IMG/VR virus record: IMGVR_UViG_3300046512_000082
Span: 1-21,547 of that record
Reading direction: 5' to 3' (one strand)
Length of the DNA stretch: 21,547 nt
Source of the DNA: a virus
The position numbers and the translations under genes were made by a program. Under the pieces are notes generated by a model. It saw only the letters and a program-made list of their open reading frames with translations, was not told where the DNA came from and ran no database searches. This document shows positions 1 through 7,822 of this stretch, piece by piece; positions within the stretch are counted from its first letter, which is position 1; each line of letters starts with the position of its first letter.

Positions 1-1161
1 GGTGACCTTCCATCCTGCGGCAAGAATATCGGTGCCCCAACCACCAATTCCGGTGACGATGACGCCATAGCCATTGGCTGTCGTTCCGACGCCAGGGACT
101 GTGGCGCTCGGCCACTTGAACTTGGTAGCCCAAGACACCGTGCGGTTGCCCGTGGCGTCCTGCATGAGAACAATCTCGATCGGCTGGCCGTTCTTGAGGT
201 TCGACACGTCAACAGTGACGTTGCCCGTCATGACGCCGTAGAAACGGCACCCGTTGTTTGCGTTGATGGTGATAGCGCCGGTGACATTGCCGAGATCGAC
301 CCACTGAGAGGCGTCCCACGCCTTATCGTTCGTCACGATGGCATTATTCGCCTTAGATCGAAGTTCTGCGGCAGTGGCCGCGCTCCGCGTGGCTGTGTTA
401 CCAAGCTCAAGCGAGGTGCGGGCGACCCCTTTGTCAGTGAGACTTGCGAGATTGTCCTCTTTCGCGAGATAGTTTTGCGGGTCCCACACCTCAGCGCGAT
501 TGGCCGCCGCGATGGCGGCATCCCGTGCAGAGATTGTCGTCGCTGTATCGGAGCCGGTCTGAATTCGATCCGAAGCAGTCCTTGCTGCGTCGGCAGCGGC
601 GCTGGTGCGCGACGCAAACGCGTTAACGCGGGCCGCTTCGATTTGGGCCAGGTATGCCTGAGCCGCAAGCTGAGAACCCGCGGTAGCACTGATGATCCAG
701 TCGTTGAACGGGCCAGCGTTGCCGTAGATCGACATAACCCGGACCACCATCTTTCCGGTCAGGCGATCATAGGAGACGCGCCGGCCGATGGCGTAATCAG
801 TCGCATTCGACGCGCGAGTGACGGCGACGAAAGGAGTTGGAACGAACAGATCTCGCTTGATCTCGTCGTCGATGAAGAACGTAACATCAGTGTCGTTAAC
901 CAACGTCACTTCAGTCGTGGAGTCCGCAGTCAGAAAGCCGAGACTTGCAAGCTGCTGAATGCGCTCGTACGCAGGATAGATCGTCTCATTCAGTCGGATC
1001 AGACCAACGAGACGAAGCTCGTCGACCGCCGCCTGCCACGAAGGAGTGAAAGGCTCAAGAGCCCGCAGACGCGCATCGAGCGTCTGCATGGCCTTGTTCA
1101 ATCGGTCGGCGTTGAAATCCTCGTCGTCCGAGAATTCAAGATCAGGAAAGTTGCTTGACAT
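1..1161 (-). CDS. Tail fibre protein, 3' end cut by window edge
   Basis: The frame is open from an ATG at 1161 to base 1, giving 387 residues with no stop codon. The N-terminal part (about residues 1-170) is mixed and ends in a region rich in V, D and T. Residues about 175-250 are Ala-rich and helical (for example AARVNAFASRTSAAADAAR), as in trimeric fibre shafts. The last ~90 residues carry NGCRFYG, NRTVSWATKFKWPSATVPG and GGWGTDILAAGW, the W- and G-rich C-terminal module common in phage side-tail fibres, so probably only a few residues are missing. It overlaps the upstream 61-residue gene by 20 bp, which implies translational coupling. By position after gene I it corresponds to P2 gpH: host recognition at the baseplate edge. 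The fold type is seen in the sequence; receptor specificity cannot be read. Confidence 0.85.
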   Translation of the reverse strand, partial: MSSNFPDLEFSDDEDFNADRLNKAMQTLDARLRALEPFTPSWQAAVDELRLVGLIRLNETIYPAYERIQQLASLGFLTADSTTEVTLVNDTDVTFFIDDEIKRDLFVPTPFVAVTRASNATDYAIGRRVSYDRLTGKMVVRVMSIYGNAGPFNDWIISATAGSQLAAQAYLAQIEAARVNAFASRTSAAADAARTASDRIQTGSDTATTISARDAAIAAANRAEVWDPQNYLAKEDNLASLTDKGVARTSLELGNTATRSAATAAELRSKANNAIVTNDKAWDASQWVDLGNVTGAITINANNGCRFYGVMTGNVTVDVSNLKNGQPIEIVLMQDATGNRTVSWATKFKWPSATVPGVGTTANGYGVIVTGIGGWGTDILAAGWKVT

Positions 1162-1327
1162 CGGCCACTACTCCAGCCTCCGTCATCGCGTCGAAAATGA
1201 CTTGATCCACCACATGCTCGTGAGCAGGCGAGTAGAAGAAGCCCTCGTGATCGAAGCGAGCGGAGAGCTTGACGTCGTAGCGAACGTCAGCGCCCGCCTT
1301 AGCGGCGGGCTGCTGGTTCTTTGCCAT
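1142..1327 (-). CDS. Small conserved-looking tail-region protein, 61 aa, unknown function
   Basis: ATG-started 61-residue frame with AAGGA about ten bases before the start, in the 27-bp gap after the large structural gene. The N-terminus is Lys/Ala/Gln-rich (MAKNQQPAAKAGADVRYDV), followed by a mixed region containing FDHEGFFYSPAHEHVVDQVIFDAM. There is no signal peptide or membrane segment. Its 3' end overlaps the start of the fibre gene by 20 bp, so the two are probably translated together. Small proteins between baseplate and fibre genes can be assembly factors or structural linkers, but nothing in the sequence assigns a function. Confidence 0.7.
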   Translation of the reverse strand: MAKNQQPAAKAGADVRYDVKLSARFDHEGFFYSPAHEHVVDQVIFDAMTEAGVVADVKQLS

Positions 1328-1354
1328 TGGTTGGTCCTTGTGGGTTGCAGCGCC

Positions 1355-3610
1355 TTAGAGCGCGTAGTCCTTCTGCCAGGCGACGTGGAAGACGCGCTGG
1401 TTGGTCGATGTCGCAAGCTCCGTCTGCACCCGGAACTGCGTGACCGCAGCGCCGAGGTTGAAGACGTAGGTCCGCTCGTACGAGCCATCGGCCGGGTCGA
1501 TGTAGGTCGACGTGGACGACGGTGCGACTTCCGTAGCGAAGGTCGCGCCCGTGCGGAGCTTGACGCCCGCGGTGTGGTAGGTCGGGTTGAAGAACTCGTA
1601 GCGCTCGATCACTCGAATTTGCGTCGAGGGAACGGGCAGCGTGCGGGTCTGCGTGATGTGGCGAGCCGAAACGTCCGGCCGGGTAACCGAAACCGAGCTG
1701 TCCAACAGGTTGATCGCCGGCATACAGTCGACCGAACCGTTGAACACGGCGCGGAACGGCAGAAGCGGCGGGATCGTGCCACCCTGCCCCAACATGTAGT
1801 TGTCGGTGTCGAGCAGGTTGTACCAGCTGGAGCCTACCTGGATCTCGTAGGAGAGCGAGGTGCCTTCCGGAACGATCGTGCCTGCGATCAGATCGATCGC
1901 GAGGATGCCGCCGGAGAGCTGCAGAGGCTGAAGCGTGATAACCTGGCGAGCCTGGTTGAAGCGGCAGCGGTGCAGTCGGAACCAAAGATCCTTGAACGCA
2001 TCGCCCTGCGCATATGCGCCGTCGAGAACGTAGAAGAACGTGCCCTGCGAGAAGTTCGGGACCGTGCCGACCCAGTGGTCAGCGGAGGTGGTCAGAACCA
2101 GTGCGTAGCGCTTGCCGGCCTGCAGATACGTCGGCTGCAGCGTGACGGTCGTTTCGCCGCCGAGAACCATCTGCTCACGCAGGATGGTGGTCGTTGCGAT
2201 TGCCGCCTTGAGGTTGGGCAGACCGAAGTCCGAAACCTCGACGATCGCGACGTGGCAGGTGCCTGCCGCCGCAAGGCGGGTGAAGCAAACGCCGACAGCA
2301 TCGAGCCACATGTTCTGGCCCTGGAGCCAGGTCTGGGCGATCTGCGCACCGTTGACCGAGATGGTGTTGGTCACCTTCTCCCAGTACGGTTCGTCGTAAT
2401 TGTCGATCCAGATCTGCTTGAGGCGGACCCAGTTGTGGCCGGGGTAATCGATCATCGTGATCGACTCGACCTCGTAGATTTCGCCGGCACGATAGAAGCG
2501 CGAGCCGCCATCATACTGACCGGTCTGCCACCAGAGGCTGTTCGAACAGACGGTGAAGGCATCGCCGTAGCGGATGCGCTGACGCGACATGGTCTTCTGG
2601 ATCATGTTGAACGTCGTCTGCGAGTACGAAGAGATCTGCGTGTCGGCGGTGATGCCGCCTGACGTGAACCACGCTTCGCGGGTGTAGGCCGGGAACATGA
2701 TGCCTGCCTTGATCGTCGCGCCGCTGTCGAGCGGGTTGAAGATCTGCAGCGCCGAGAGACCCTCGGCAGCGTTCGGCATTCGGATGCCCTCTTCGACCTT
2801 TACGTGCGACAGCGGGTCGTCGAGCTTCGACTTGACCGTATCGAGGAAGAAGTTTGCGTTGGAGTCGACTGCGTTCTGCAGGACGCCGTTCTTGGCTTCG
2901 AGAACCGCGAGGCGCTGAAGCGTGCGGCCAAGCGACGCCTGGTCGGCCTGACCACGCGAGTTGGCTTCCTTGAGCGCGGCGAGATCGGACGAAAGCGTCT
3001 TGATCTGGAAGCCGGCAGACACCTCGAACTCTTCGAGGTCTTCGATGCGGTCTTCGTGATCCTGGATGCTCGGCAGCTTGGTGGCTTCGAGCATCGTCAC
3101 AGTGTCGACGCCGGTGGCAGTCAGAACGACGCGGGCGATTACCGTGTAGCCTGCGTCAACGATCGGGTCAGTCGGGTCAGGAGCTTCCGCGCCGAGCACA
3201 ACCTGAAGGTTGGCGACACGAGCATGAACCATCGGGACGGCCTGAGGCTCGGCCTGGCGGGTCTCGGCGTTGATCAGGAACTGGCGAGGGCGGACGTCGG
3301 TGTCAGACTCGGAGCCCCAAGTCACCAGCAAGGCGACGCGCTTACCAGCGACCGGCAGCTGCGTGAGGAAGTCCCGCGTCCAGGCGGTGGCGCCGGATGC
3401 GTAAACCTTACCTGCGGAATACAGACGACCGGGCTGGACCTCGATCGAAGTGACGCCGGACTTGGAGGCGTTGAAGCCGGTGTAGCGGGCGTTCAGAGTG
3501 ATCGCGTCGCCAACTACGTGATCGATCGCACCTTCAACGAAGTCCTGCAACCGAGTGAAGTCGGTCGGATCGTCGTCGATGTTGGCGTGAAAGATGATCT
3601 TATTTTCCAC
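1355..3610 (-). CDS. Large baseplate/tail structural protein, 751 aa
   Basis: GTG start at 3610 with AGGAG six bases upstream, 18 bp after gene I. Residues 1-175 form a beta-rich N-terminal domain that includes VQPGRLYSAGKVYASG, a pattern seen in baseplate-attached phage proteins. Residues about 183-250 look like a coiled coil (DHEDRIEDLEEFEV, then heptad-like Leu/Ala spacing around LQRLAVLEAKNGVLQ). The remaining ~500 residues are beta-rich with many W, Y and G residues, such as SNSLWWQTGQYDGGSRFYRAG. The N-domain, coiled-coil, beta-region order suits a trimeric baseplate or fibre-network component. It recalls DUF4815-type phage proteins, but I cannot confirm that family. Its place between I and the fibre suggests it links baseplate and fibre. 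Confidence 0.8.
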   Translation of the reverse strand: MENKIIFHANIDDDPTDFTRLQDFVEGAIDHVVGDAITLNARYTGFNASKSGVTSIEVQPGRLYSAGKVYASGATAWTRDFLTQLPVAGKRVALLVTWGSESDTDVRPRQFLINAETRQAEPQAVPMVHARVANLQVVLGAEAPDPTDPIVDAGYTVIARVVLTATGVDTVTMLEATKLPSIQDHEDRIEDLEEFEVSAGFQIKTLSSDLAALKEANSRGQADQASLGRTLQRLAVLEAKNGVLQNAVDSNANFFLDTVKSKLDDPLSHVKVEEGIRMPNAAEGLSALQIFNPLDSGATIKAGIMFPAYTREAWFTSGGITADTQISSYSQTTFNMIQKTMSRQRIRYGDAFTVCSNSLWWQTGQYDGGSRFYRAGEIYEVESITMIDYPGHNWVRLKQIWIDNYDEPYWEKVTNTISVNGAQIAQTWLQGQNMWLDAVGVCFTRLAAAGTCHVAIVEVSDFGLPNLKAAIATTTILREQMVLGGETTVTLQPTYLQAGKRYALVLTTSADHWVGTVPNFSQGTFFYVLDGAYAQGDAFKDLWFRLHRCRFNQARQVITLQPLQLSGGILAIDLIAGTIVPEGTSLSYEIQVGSSWYNLLDTDNYMLGQGGTIPPLLPFRAVFNGSVDCMPAINLLDSSVSVTRPDVSARHITQTRTLPVPSTQIRVIERYEFFNPTYHTAGVKLRTGATFATEVAPSSTSTYIDPADGSYERTYVFNLGAAVTQFRVQTELATSTNQRVFHVAWQKDYAL

Positions 3611-3628
3611 AATGGTCTCCTGGGCCGC

Positions 3629-4861
3629 TTACGCGACCTGCTTGATTTCGCCGAGTTTGAAGGTGCCGAGCTTCCGCCTGTCGCCGAGCCGCACGGTGCG
3701 GTGGGTGACCGTGTCCACGAGGACGGTGTCGCGAAGGGGCTTCGCTGCGACGATTGCGTCACAGGCGTCGTAGAGCTTCGAATTGTCGGCAGGGATGCGA
3801 AAGCCGTTACGGAATTTGCCGCCGAAGCCGCGCCCGTATGGCCGTTTGTCGTTGATCGCGACGGTCGCCTGCGCCGTGAAGGCGGGGATGCCGTAGCGTG
3901 AATGGCCGCGGTACCACTTGGCGACCAACCCGGAGGGCAGGTCTTCCTTGTAGTGCAGCGACAATCGTTCGTAGATCCAGTGAGGCGCCTCAGTGTCTCG
4001 GCGGAAGTTTCCACCACCCCGAAACGACTTGCTGAAGGATCGAAAATTCTCTGCAGGGCGCGGCGTGTGGCGCTCGTAGATCGGCACCGGCTTGATGTTC
4101 TGAGGCGTCAGGCCCGGCGTCGCCGATATGAACTGCTTTCCGGCGTCAGAGAGGCGGACAGTGACCACGTTCTCCGCGGCATCGCTCAGCTCGTAGAAGC
4201 CGTGACCTCGGAAGCCGGTAGTCCGGAAATCCCGCTTCGTATTCGAAGCGAACATCAGGCGCTCGACAGCGGCGCCGGTGAAACCGGACAGCGCCTCGAT
4301 GCGAGCCGGCACCTCTACTCCGTTGCGAAACAGAGTGGCGCGGCGACCGTAGATGTTCGGGCCGATCGACTTCTCTCGGAAGTTATCGTTCCGGAAGGTC
4401 TTGCTGGCCACGCGGAAGTCGCGGGGGCCGGCAGGATCGCGGATCAAAAAGGGGTAGACGCGGATCTGAGGCAGCATCAGCAGCCAGTCTAGGAACTGCT
4501 CGTTCGTCATCGCCGGGATGCGGTAGCCGCGGGCCGGCGGGACGATGAGGTTCTTTAGCTTGGCGTCGACCAGGTCGAGGTACGTGGCCATTCCGGCCTT
4601 CGTGCCCTTCATCCTGTGATGCGCGACGGCGTCAGCGACGACGCGGCGCTTCTTGATCTCGTCCCAGTTGGGGTCCCAGATATCGACCGACATTGCCCAA
4701 GCGAGGTAGGGCAGATCGTCGATGTGACAGAGGAAGGGGTCCCACAGGCGCCGCAGGCGGTCGGTGCTCAGATTGAGCAGCCTGTCGACCTGCGAGGCCA
4801 AGGTTCGTTCGTACAGCGTGGCATTCGGAGCGAGGATCTGATCCATCATGCGCTCGGCCAT
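3629..4861 (-). CDS. I: Tail protein I-like baseplate protein with FR-rich repeats, 410 aa
   Basis: ATG at 4861, three bases after the stop of J, with AGGAG seven bases upstream. Residues 1-140 match the P2 gpI (Tail_P2_I) pattern: LLNLSTDRLRRLWDPFLCHI, then LPYLAWAMSVDIWDPNWDE, then HHRMKGTKAGMATYLDL. In P2 and Mu, gpI/gp48 works with gpJ in baseplate wedge assembly. P2 gpI is about 180 residues, so this protein carries more than 200 extra residues. That extension has related segments at about 148-182 and 272-300 (FRxxSKxFRxxxNFR, later IYxR), plus shorter FR/G-rich pieces at 211-222 and 342-355. The extension may be a lineage-specific wedge or fibre-docking domain. Family assignment rests on the N-terminal third and on synteny. 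Confidence 0.88.
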   Translation of the reverse strand: MAERMMDQILAPNATLYERTLASQVDRLLNLSTDRLRRLWDPFLCHIDDLPYLAWAMSVDIWDPNWDEIKKRRVVADAVAHHRMKGTKAGMATYLDLVDAKLKNLIVPPARGYRIPAMTNEQFLDWLLMLPQIRVYPFLIRDPAGPRDFRVASKTFRNDNFREKSIGPNIYGRRATLFRNGVEVPARIEALSGFTGAAVERLMFASNTKRDFRTTGFRGHGFYELSDAAENVVTVRLSDAGKQFISATPGLTPQNIKPVPIYERHTPRPAENFRSFSKSFRGGGNFRRDTEAPHWIYERLSLHYKEDLPSGLVAKWYRGHSRYGIPAFTAQATVAINDKRPYGRGFGGKFRNGFRIPADNSKLYDACDAIVAAKPLRDTVLVDTVTHRTVRLGDRRKLGTFKLGEIKQVA

Positions 4862-4864
4862 TGA

Positions 4865-5734
4865 TTACTCCTGACGTGCGGTGAGCACGTTCACGCTGGC
4901 CGAGTTGATCCACACGCAGGCGCTGGTGCCGACGTCGATGTCCTGAAATTCAGTCTCGACGTTCTGCACGCCCTCCTGCGTCAAAGCGGCGAGGACGGCG
5001 GAGCGCTTCAGATCGCGACCGATAAGGGCGATGCGGTTGCGCAGGTTCGTGAGCGCCTTATTGACATCGGCGAGAACGAGCGACTGGTCGGGGCCAGGGT
5101 AAAGCGTGACGTTTGCGACGATGTCCGTGGCGATTTTGGTGACCGGCACTACAGAGATGTCGTCGGTAAGAGGCTTGATGGCGTCGGACATCAGCTTGTC
5201 GTAGACAGCGTCAACGACGGCGGACGACGGCACCGGATTGTTGCCGTTAGCCATGATGGTGATGCGCACCCTGCCCGTCCCGCGCTCCGCAACGGCGGAC
5301 ACGTCCCGGATCGTCGGAGACACGGACATGGCGTGGTAGATGTACGCGCCGTGGGCGCCGGCAGTCGTGTAGGTCTCCATCGAGACCTGAATGCGCCTGC
5401 GGAAATGGTCATCTTCTTCGTTGGGAAGACGAAGACACTGGAAGCGAGCGCCGATGACATCGAGATCAGAGAACTTCGCGAAGGGAAGCATACTGGCTCG
5501 CGCCGCGGCGTTGATGCGCTCGCGTACGATCATCTCGCCGTAAGCTTCAGCTTCCAGAATGATATTGGTCGGAGACTGCTCAAGGTTGAGCGCCGCGGCG
5601 AGAGCCGGGTTCTTCTCCAGGACTTCAGCCTTGTAGATCGCGAGAAGGACTTCGTAGTCGATCTCTTCGATGACCTGCGGGGGAGGCAGTCGGGCGAAGT
5701 CGATATAAAGGCGGGGTGACTCGAACGAAGGCAT
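4865..5734 (-). CDS. J: Baseplate protein J
   Basis: 289 residues, close to P2 gpJ length. It begins with PPPQVIEEIDYEVLLAIYKA, has ARASMLPFAKFSDLDVIGAR in the middle, then a FRRRIQVSMETYTTAGAHGAYIYHAM core and VSAVAERGTGRVRITIMANG, all characteristic of the Baseplate_J family (P2 gpJ, Mu gp47, T4 gp6 core). It forms the inner baseplate wedge that holds the spike complex and triggers sheath contraction. It is followed after three bases by I and preceded by W, the P2/Mu order. The start at 5734 has GAGGG five bases upstream, and that site lies inside the 3' arm of a 9-bp hairpin (5735-5763), so initiation may depend on opening the hairpin. Confidence 0.93.
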   Translation of the reverse strand: MPSFESPRLYIDFARLPPPQVIEEIDYEVLLAIYKAEVLEKNPALAAALNLEQSPTNIILEAEAYGEMIVRERINAAARASMLPFAKFSDLDVIGARFQCLRLPNEEDDHFRRRIQVSMETYTTAGAHGAYIYHAMSVSPTIRDVSAVAERGTGRVRITIMANGNNPVPSSAVVDAVYDKLMSDAIKPLTDDISVVPVTKIATDIVANVTLYPGPDQSLVLADVNKALTNLRNRIALIGRDLKRSAVLAALTQEGVQNVETEFQDIDVGTSACVWINSASVNVLTARQE

Positions 5735-5763
5735 TGTCCCTCTTCACGGAATGGAGAGGGACA
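5735..5763 (-). promoter_or_regulatory. Hairpin hiding the ribosome binding site of J
   Basis: On the minus strand a 9-bp perfect inverted repeat, TGTCCCTCT and AGAGGGACA, encloses an 11-base loop. The 3' arm ends directly at the J start codon and contains the only Shine-Dalgarno sequence, AGAGGGA. Folding would therefore hide the ribosome binding site. Seen in sequence; a regulatory effect is inference. Confidence 0.6.
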
Positions 5764-5777
5764 GCGCGCATCAAGGA

Positions 5778-6134
5778 TTAGACGGTCGTTTTCACGACCC
5801 TCTGGTTCTGCTCGATGAGGTCAATGCCCTCGATGGTGATGACGATTGCCCCGGTGACATCGAGATCATCGATCGAGCATCGGCGGACCTTGAACTCTGG
5901 CTCATAGGTGTTGATCGCGGAGATTGCCGCCATCATGCCCATCATGAGCGTCTCCTCATTGCCGGGCTTGTCCTGCATGTTGAGGAAGTTCGATCCCCAC
6001 CACAGCCGCATCAATCTGACGCGAAGGCGTGTGGTGAGGATGGTCTGGATGCTCTGCTTGATGCGTGGCCAACCGGAGATCAGCTCGCCGGTGAACCGGT
6101 CGATATCGACCAAGTGCTCAGTAGCGAGAGCCAT
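5778..6134 (-). CDS. W: Baseplate wedge protein, GPW/gp25 family
   Basis: 118 residues, typical for P2 gpW, Mu gp46 and T4 gp25. It has RIKQSIQTILTTRLRVRLMR followed by LWWGSNF, which matches the GPW_gp25 signature in which a helical segment of the form IxxILxTxxGxRxMR leads into a short conserved loop. Then comes a two-strand region ending in GAIVITIEGIDL. gp25 proteins join the sheath to the baseplate inner ring and nucleate sheath assembly. Residues TTRLRVRLMRLWWGS replace the more usual TxxGERxMxPxxG, so the loop is divergent. It lies 12 bp after a small gene and 14 bp before the J hairpin, between V and J as in P2. Confidence 0.87.
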   Translation of the reverse strand: MALATEHLVDIDRFTGELISGWPRIKQSIQTILTTRLRVRLMRLWWGSNFLNMQDKPGNEETLMMGMMAAISAINTYEPEFKVRRCSIDDLDVTGAIVITIEGIDLIEQNQRVVKTTV

Positions 6135-6146
6135 GCCGGCCTCCGC

Positions 6147-6398
6147 TTACTTGCGCTTGCGGGCCGGCCTGTCGTCGGCGTCCGCTTCCACGGTCTCGAC
6201 GGCGAAGGTGGTCTGCACCTCCGGCTCGTCAGCAACCTCGGGGGCGGCGACGGGCGCCGGTGCGGTCACGGTCTTGGTTTCCTTGAGCGCGTGCTTGAGG
6301 TATTTGGCTTCCGCATCCGTCAGGGATACCGGGTCACCTTCAACCACAAGATTGCCGTGCCGCCAGAAGGCGGCCATCGCGGTGTAAGTCTTCTTCAT
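6147..6398 (-). CDS. Small acidic-tailed protein between V and W, 83 aa, unknown
   Basis: ATG at 6398 with AGGA about eleven bases upstream, separated by an A-rich stretch. Residues 1-40 look folded (AAFWRHGNLVVEGDPVSLTD, then AKYLKHALK). The rest is Ala/Pro/Val/Glu-rich and disordered (about 41-75) and ends in a basic RPARKRK tail. The N-terminal piece resembles short phage modules that begin with a strand-turn and then DAEAKYLKHAL, often seen in head- or tail-associated linkers, but I cannot name a family. It sits 11 bp after V and 12 bp before W, so it is probably co-translated with the baseplate genes. Confidence 0.72.
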   Translation of the reverse strand: MKKTYTAMAAFWRHGNLVVEGDPVSLTDAEAKYLKHALKETKTVTAPAPVAAPEVADEPEVQTTFAVETVEADADDRPARKRK

Positions 6399-6409
6399 TT
6401 TTTTCTTTC

Positions 6410-7822
6410 CTATGACGCCGGGATCGGGAAGCCGGTCTGAGCCGGTCCAGCCATGACATCCGTGTGCTTGTGCGTGGCGCCGACGTTCTTGTTGTCATGA
6501 GACATCTTGCCGCCGGTCTGCTTGAAGCCTTCGCCGGTGAACTCCCACTCGACGCCGCCGGCAGTGATCTTCAGGCCGCCGGCCTGCTGAACGAACGTGC
6601 TGGCGTCACCGACATTCGTGGTGATGGCGTTGTCGCGGATGCTGATCATGGACTCGCCCTTGGCGGCCTTGATCGTGTCCTCCGACATTTCAAGCTTCGA
6701 ACCGTTCTTGGCGGTGACGGTGATGAGATCCTCGGTCAGCGACAGCTTGGTGTCGCCCTTGGAAATCTTCGCCTCCTCCTTGTTGACGTGGAAGGCCATC
6801 TTCTCGTTGACGATGAAGATGTCGTTCTCGTCGACAGCGATCGAGGTTTTCGACTTGCCGTGCGTGAGCAACCAGCCCTTGTCGGTGGCGAGGACTTGCA
6901 GCGTCTTCTCGGCGCCCTCTTTCGGGACGTCGGGCATCTCGCGCTTTTCCTGGGTCTTGCGACCCTCCCCCTGGGACTGGCCCTCGGGGTTCTGCTCCGG
7001 CTTGCGGCCGATGACGAGGTGATGAGTGTTGCTCGCCTCGCGCGTCCACACGTTCTGCTTGTCGGTCTTGGCGTCGTTCTTCGCCTGCATCAGGCCCTGC
7101 ATCTTGCCCTGCAAGAAGCCCATCATGTTTCCGGCTGCGCTCTTGATCGCCTGCTGGATCGAGGCTTTCGCCATCGCGATGGGGTCACTTGCCGGGCCGA
7201 TCACCTGGTTGGCGAGGCCCTGCACCGACTGAATGTCGGGGATCTTGATGCCGTTCGGGCCGAAGTTGAGGACCGAAGGATCGATGCCGGCTTCACGGAG
7301 CTTCGAGAGCCCCATGCTGATCGGATCGGAGCTGATGTTGACGAGAGCAAATGAGCCGGTGCTGCCAGATCCAAAGATGGACGGCGCCTGCTCGGTCTTC
7401 TTGCTGTTCTCTTCGTGCTCTACCAGCGTGACGACCTCGTCCTTCTTGCTGCTTGGCGAAGGATTTTCCGGACCGTAGTGATAGGGCTCGACAACGGCCT
7501 GTTCGCCTGACCCACCTGGGGAGCGCATGACCGCGTACTGCCCCTCCTTCGGAGGGATCGACGTCTTGATGGTGGCATGAGAGAAGGCCGCCCACGGCAG
7601 CCAATCACTCTTGTAGGTCAGGTTGCTGAACGCATCCGCCGAGCCTGACGAACTGCCCTGCTCTTCCGAGCCGAACGGCTTATCGTCCGATCCGTCGTTG
7701 AACTTGACGAACCAGCGCTGGTTCTCGGACTTGACGGCCACGATCTTGCCGCGGCGCTCTTGGTTCTGAAACGCGCGCTCCAGATCCTGGAGGCGCCGTT
7801 CCATGTTCATGACCTGACGCAT
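6410..7822 (-). CDS. V: Baseplate spike protein, gpV/Mu gp45-like, with helical insertion
   Basis: The ATG at 7822 overlaps the stop of the upstream gene by one base (TGATG) and has AGAGG seven bases upstream; the frame stays open further upstream, but only by reading across gp37. The 470 residues run: an N-terminal helix (MRQVMNMERRLQDLERAFQ), an OB-like domain (about 25-120, including RGKIVAV and PPKEGQYAVMRSPGG), a Gly/Ala/Ile-rich helical stretch (about 155-250), a second linker (about 265-305), and a repeated beta region (about 306-435: SIAVDENDIFIVNE, KLSLTEDLITVTAKNG, KLEMSEDTIKAAKG). The C-terminus contains THKHTD; H451 and H453 match the HxH iron-binding tip of P2 gpV. It pierces the outer membrane on contraction. 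P2 gpV is about 211 residues, so this one is more than twice that size. Confidence 0.92.
   Translation of the reverse strand: MRQVMNMERRLQDLERAFQNQERRGKIVAVKSENQRWFVKFNDGSDDKPFGSEEQGSSSGSADAFSNLTYKSDWLPWAAFSHATIKTSIPPKEGQYAVMRSPGGSGEQAVVEPYHYGPENPSPSSKKDEVVTLVEHEENSKKTEQAPSIFGSGSTGSFALVNISSDPISMGLSKLREAGIDPSVLNFGPNGIKIPDIQSVQGLANQVIGPASDPIAMAKASIQQAIKSAAGNMMGFLQGKMQGLMQAKNDAKTDKQNVWTREASNTHHLVIGRKPEQNPEGQSQGEGRKTQEKREMPDVPKEGAEKTLQVLATDKGWLLTHGKSKTSIAVDENDIFIVNEKMAFHVNKEEAKISKGDTKLSLTEDLITVTAKNGSKLEMSEDTIKAAKGESMISIRDNAITTNVGDASTFVQQAGGLKITAGGVEWEFTGEGFKQTGGKMSHDNKNVGATHKHTDVMAGPAQTGFPIPAS

Noticed and set aside
1046-2662. 538-codon open frame on the plus strand opposite the large structural gene
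   Set aside because: It lies antisense to a well-supported minus-strand gene. The protein is rich in R, V, D and E, as expected from the reverse of GC-rich codons, and has no recognisable domain.
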